Of a stretch of DNA of 64,000 nucleotides, positions 61,523 to 64,000 are shown piece by piece. The position numbers were made by a program, and so were the translations under genes. The notes beneath the pieces are model-generated. The model made no database searches, was not told where the DNA came from, and worked only from the letters and a program-made list of their open reading frames with translations. The first letter of the stretch is position 1. Every line of letters starts with the position of its first letter. The DNA is from Pseudobdellovibrionaceae bacterium (GTDB lineage Bacteria > Bdellovibrionota > Bdellovibrionia > Bdellovibrionales > Bdellovibrionaceae). The stretch is taken from NCBI GenBank assembly GCA_022843825.1, contig JALHMX010000004.1, positions 108,349 through 172,348 of the forward strand, written 5' to 3'.

Positions 61523-62251
61523 ATGCAAAATAACAAAATTTATACTGTAGAAATAACAGCCGATGGAAGTCCCAGCCTGCGCTATAGGGACGCAGAGGCG
61601 GTGGATTCGGAACAAATGCATCATTCTGGCGGCGCTGCCTCAGAAACTATTTACATCTATGGCGAGGCCATCAAAGAGGCGCATAAAAAATGTTCTCCAG
61701 ATCAGTTGAACTATTTAGTGCTGGGGTTAGGATTAGGCTATATAGAAATACTGATTTCACTACTGAGCGATCTGGGTTTTAAACGGCTTATAAGTTTTGA
61801 AAAAGATGAAGAACTTATTAAAGCTTTTAAAGCGTGGCTTGAATCACCGCAACCTGCCGTTTATGATGAGGTTTATTCGAGTCTAAATCAGAAACTGACT
61901 TCTAAGATTGAAGTTCGTATAAATAAAGAAAATTTTAAAACCACGCTGCAATCATTTTTATATCAAGATCGATTTCACTTATATCCAGCTTTAGATGATG
62001 CTCATAAAGTTGATCCCCATAAATACCATGTCATTTGCTACGACGCTTTCTCTAAAAAAACCAATGAAGAACTTTGGACTTTCGACTTTTTGGATTCATT
62101 TATCCAAAACTATTGTGATGAATTTTGTGTTTTTTCTACTTATGCTAAAACCGGCGATTTAGCCAGAGCCTTAAAAAAGAATGGCTTCCACATTTTAAAA
62201 AGAAAAGGTTTCTCTAATAAAAGAGACTGCACCTTAGCGATTAGAAACTAA
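61523..62251 (+). CDS. mnmD: MnmD-like tRNA (mnm5s2U34) methyltransferase
   Basis: 242 residues from ATG 61523. An ATG at 61490 adds 11 residues but its start would coincide with the divergent gene's start. SAM-dependent methyltransferase resembling the N-terminal domain of MnmC, without the oxidase domain: SLRYRDAEAVDSEQMHHSGG, LVLGLGLGYIEILI, CYDAFSKKTNEELW and STYAKTGDLARALKKNGF. It would complete the wobble uridine modification of tRNAs. Its stop overlaps the following convergent gene by 4 bases. Confidence 0.78.
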   Translation: MQNNKIYTVEITADGSPSLRYRDAEAVDSEQMHHSGGAASETIYIYGEAIKEAHKKCSPDQLNYLVLGLGLGYIEILISLLSDLGFKRLISFEKDEELIKAFKAWLESPQPAVYDEVYSSLNQKLTSKIEVRINKENFKTTLQSFLYQDRFHLYPALDDAHKVDPHKYHVICYDAFSKKTNEELWTFDFLDSFIQNYCDEFCVFSTYAKTGDLARALKKNGFHILKRKGFSNKRDCTLAIRN

Positions 62252-63003
62252 GTAATCTCTGTTTTGTCGCCAAACTTATTCACATACTCGGTGATTAAAG
62301 CCAGAGTATCATCATTAATTTGAGAAAATCTTAAGCCGATGTAGCCATCTGATCCTGTATAAGTGACCTCTGCTTCTACATTTAATGGTGTAAAGAAATG
62401 AGGACTGGTGATTTGCCCACGAACGACATCGCCAATGCTTAAGTCAAAAATGTTTGTAAAACCAAATCCAGCTACGCTTATTGTAACGACTCGACAATTA
62501 ATTTTTTGCTCTTTTCCTGATTGACCAGAAAACTGAGCTAAAATGGGAACTCGCGAGTTTTTACGTCGAGATAAGCCCAACCGTTCGACGACTTCAGGAA
62601 TAGCATAAATTTCGCGCCACTCTTGCGTAGCCGGGTCGTAAACAGCAATCTTAGACACATCACTTTGTTGCATGGTGAATTGAACCAGCTGTTCATAGGT
62701 CATTTCTTTTTGATCTTTAAAGTCGTATTGAACTTTATATTTTGTCGCTATATTAAGACGGGGCGCACCCAAAGTGGTGTGAGCACTAGCTGGTGAAATA
62801 TGAGTCTCCATGGATGCAAAGTTACGTTCATATTCTGGGGATTTCGCTATAGAAGGAGACCACTTGTCCGCATGAATCCAGTCTGACATCCCTCGAGACC
62901 ACAAAAAAGTTGATTGCGTGCCCACATTTTTTAGTACAGTAGGAACTTCTGTATTATCGAAAGGCCCTTGTATTATGTCATTACAGTTAACAAACCATTT
63001 CAT
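62248..63003 (-). CDS. GYF-like / PilZ fusion protein
   Basis: 251 residues. N-terminal GYF_2-type domain (about 2-52; WFVNCNDIIQGPFDN, FLWSRGMSDWIHADKW). A middle region (90-140) may be a second, degenerate GYF-like repeat (YDPATQEWREIYAIPE). The C-terminal PilZ domain has RKNSR (RxxxR) and TISVAGFGF, where the usual Asp/Asn of (D/N)xSxxG is Thr. c-di-GMP binding is possible but not certain. The GYF domain suggests a protein-protein interaction output. It lies upstream of the patatin gene's end by 21 bases. Confidence 0.75.
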   Translation of the reverse strand: MKWFVNCNDIIQGPFDNTEVPTVLKNVGTQSTFLWSRGMSDWIHADKWSPSIAKSPEYERNFASMETHISPASAHTTLGAPRLNIATKYKVQYDFKDQKEMTYEQLVQFTMQQSDVSKIAVYDPATQEWREIYAIPEVVERLGLSRRKNSRVPILAQFSGQSGKEQKINCRVVTISVAGFGFTNIFDLSIGDVVRGQITSPHFFTPLNVEAEVTYTGSDGYIGLRFSQINDDTLALITEYVNKFGDKTEIT

Positions 63004-63024
63004 AATTATATCCTTCTCTTCATT

Positions 63025-64000
63025 TCAAATCTCAAAAAAATCACAAATTTCTTTTTTAGAACTAAAAGCGTCATCGTAACCATGGGAAATCAGCTTTTTA
63101 CAAAAATCGGCATCAAAAAGCAGGTAGCTGATGATTTCGTTGGCGTCATCTAAAGATCCAAAGGCATTTAAGGTCGTACGCAATAAACGGGGCAGGTGAT
63201 GGGCATGGGCTCGCGCAATTTCACCGATGTTAACGCTGGGGGAAATGCACAAAGCCGGTATTTCTTTAAGTAGCTTTGTTTTGTTTTTTGCATTCGGCTC
63301 TGTGGTTTCGACTTCATGTAAATTAGCTTTCCGCACCAGTTCATTAATGCGTTGTATACGATGCACATCCTGTTCAACAGAGTCCAATAAGACCGCATTT
63401 AAAAGTGTATTGAAAATGTTCACTAATGAAGTTTTTCGATGATCGTTAGCGGAAGCAGGAGTCGCTGGTTCATCGAAAAAATTTTGTGTTCGTACGCCAA
63501 CGACAAACAACTTTTCTGCTCCCATGCGTAAACTAGGGCTGCAAGGTGTATTGTTTCGTACGCAGCCATCGCCATAATCATCACCATTGATATTGATAGG
63601 TGGAAACAAGACCGGAATAGCTGCTGAGGCCATGACGTGTTCAACATCCAGAGTCGTGTATTCAGGAACACGGCGCGAATCGTGCCAAGCAGACTTTTTA
63701 ATGCCGGACTGCTTGTCTATAAAGCTAACTGCAGCTTGATGATGATAGTTATTAGCCGTGATAATTACAGATTCATACTTTTTATCTTTAATATTCTGCG
63801 CTATCTGTTTGAAATCAATATGCTCTTCAAGCAATTTTTTTAAAGGTGTTGTGTCAAGTAGGGCATTAAAGCTAAGACTTGATCGATCCTTAAATATTTT
63901 AGCTATAGAAAACAAATCCAATGAAAATAAATTTGTCTTATAAACCTGATCAGATTTTAACTGTGACCATAAGTAAATAAGTTTTTCAGATCGGAAGAGC
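63025..64000 (-). CDS. Patatin-like phospholipase, 5' partial
   Basis: Partial, about 325 codons to the window edge. The patatin C-terminal half is clear: AIPVLFPPINI and DGCVRNNTP (the catalytic Asp-Gly), then SLRMGAEKLFVVGVR. The nucleophile GxSxG must lie beyond the window. The first residues LIYLWSQLKSDQVYK match the region after GxSxG. A TTG at 63921 is not the true start. The last four codons lie in sequence identical to an Illumina adapter, so the frame there is unreliable. Lipid hydrolysis at membranes; a predatory role is only inferred. Confidence 0.8.
   Translation of the reverse strand, partial: LFRSEKLIYLWSQLKSDQVYKTNLFSLDLFSIAKIFKDRSSLSFNALLDTTPLKKLLEEHIDFKQIAQNIKDKKYESVIITANNYHHQAAVSFIDKQSGIKKSAWHDSRRVPEYTTLDVEHVMASAAIPVLFPPININGDDYGDGCVRNNTPCSPSLRMGAEKLFVVGVRTQNFFDEPATPASANDHRKTSLVNIFNTLLNAVLLDSVEQDVHRIQRINELVRKANLHEVETTEPNAKNKTKLLKEIPALCISPSVNIGEIARAHAHHLPRLLRTTLNAFGSLDDANEIISYLLFDADFCKKLISHGYDDAFSSKKEICDFFEI
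63988..64000. other. Sequence identical to Illumina adapter stem
   Basis: AGATCGGAAGAGC, the 13-base start of the common Illumina adapter, is the exact end of the window. In a random 64-kb sequence one such 13-mer is expected about once in a thousand windows, and its position at the very end points to adapter readthrough kept at a contig terminus. It keeps the patatin frame open, so a natural origin is not excluded. Confidence 0.75.

Noticed and set aside
63227..63943. Plus-strand ORFs opposite the patatin gene
   Set aside because: Shadows of the conserved patatin frame.
1..64000. CRISPR arrays, tRNA/rRNA genes, prophage modules, toxin-antitoxin pairs
   Set aside because: None seen on reading both strands; no regular direct repeats or cloverleaf-like stretches stood out, though a tRNA scan was not possible.

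Overview
The window reads as ordinary chromosome of a Gram-negative, probably predatory-type deltaproteobacterial lineage. My best inference is Bdellovibrionota (Bdellovibrio or Pseudobdellovibrio-like), at moderate confidence and from gene content only. Pointers are an alternative complex III (ActE/ActF), low-to-medium GC, Mpl-type recycling of meso-DAP peptidoglycan, a fused isobutyryl-CoA mutase (IcmF), PilZ proteins including a GYF-PilZ fusion, and an unusually large share of small secreted proteins, lipoproteins and periplasmic enzymes. No tRNA, rRNA, CRISPR array, prophage or conventional insertion sequence was seen. The only mobile-type gene is a REP-associated tyrosine transposase (RAYT), with three matching REP-like palindromes elsewhere in the window.

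Layout. 1-1.7 kb: end of an alternative complex III operon. 1.8-2.6 kb: secreted protein-glutaminase-like enzyme. 2.7-5.4 kb: thrS-infC, with infC starting at AUU. 5.5-10 kb: small secreted protein, queG/cca divergent pair, LuxR-type regulator without receiver domain, acyl-CoA thioesterase, outer-membrane barrel. 10.1-17.4 kb: purB-ldcA-serine hydrolase-mpl (peptidoglycan tripeptide recycling), a REP-like palindrome, mutS. 17.4-23.3 kb: Uup-type ABC-F, lipoprotein, a RelA/SpoT-like protein translationally coupled to PlsC, a 30-bp-arm hairpin, and a secreted protein. 23.4-28.3 kb: hbd-ech-icmF (butyryl/isobutyryl-CoA metabolism). 28.3-34.2 kb: secreted proteins, FAD oxidoreductase, psd and the RAYT.

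34.4-39.8 kb: PTPS-III-like pterin enzyme, glycosyltransferase-deacetylase fusion, PLP lyase, RhlE helicase, SufE. 39.8-44 kb: secreted protein, two divergent guanidino-modifying enzymes, M23-like protein and its coupled partner. 44-49.5 kb: YebC, DUF455, PilZ protein, secreted protein, then an acyl-CoA dehydrogenase-SDR-pseudouridine synthase operon. 49.7-55 kb: M50 protease-trpS-scpA-scpB-membrane protein-HTTM, an almost gapless operon. 55-60 kb: lipoprotein, nrdA/nrdB with a NrdR-type box upstream. 60.5-64 kb: radical SAM protein, MnmD-like methyltransferase, GYF-PilZ protein and a patatin-like phospholipase that runs off the end. The last 13 bases are identical to the common Illumina adapter stem, so the extreme right end is suspect.

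How genes work together: IcmF, the acyl-CoA dehydrogenase, crotonase and 3-hydroxybutyryl-CoA dehydrogenase together cover isobutyryl-CoA to acetoacetyl-CoA. LdcA and Mpl are successive steps of murein peptide reuse. ScpA and ScpB are the two kleisin-complex partners of SMC. No large undescribed multi-gene system is obvious. The best candidates for new biology are the RelA/SpoT-like-PlsC pair, the REP/RAYT set, the divergent guanidino-enzyme pair with an apparent catalytic His-to-Asp change, the secreted glutaminase, and the Fe-S type TrpRS.
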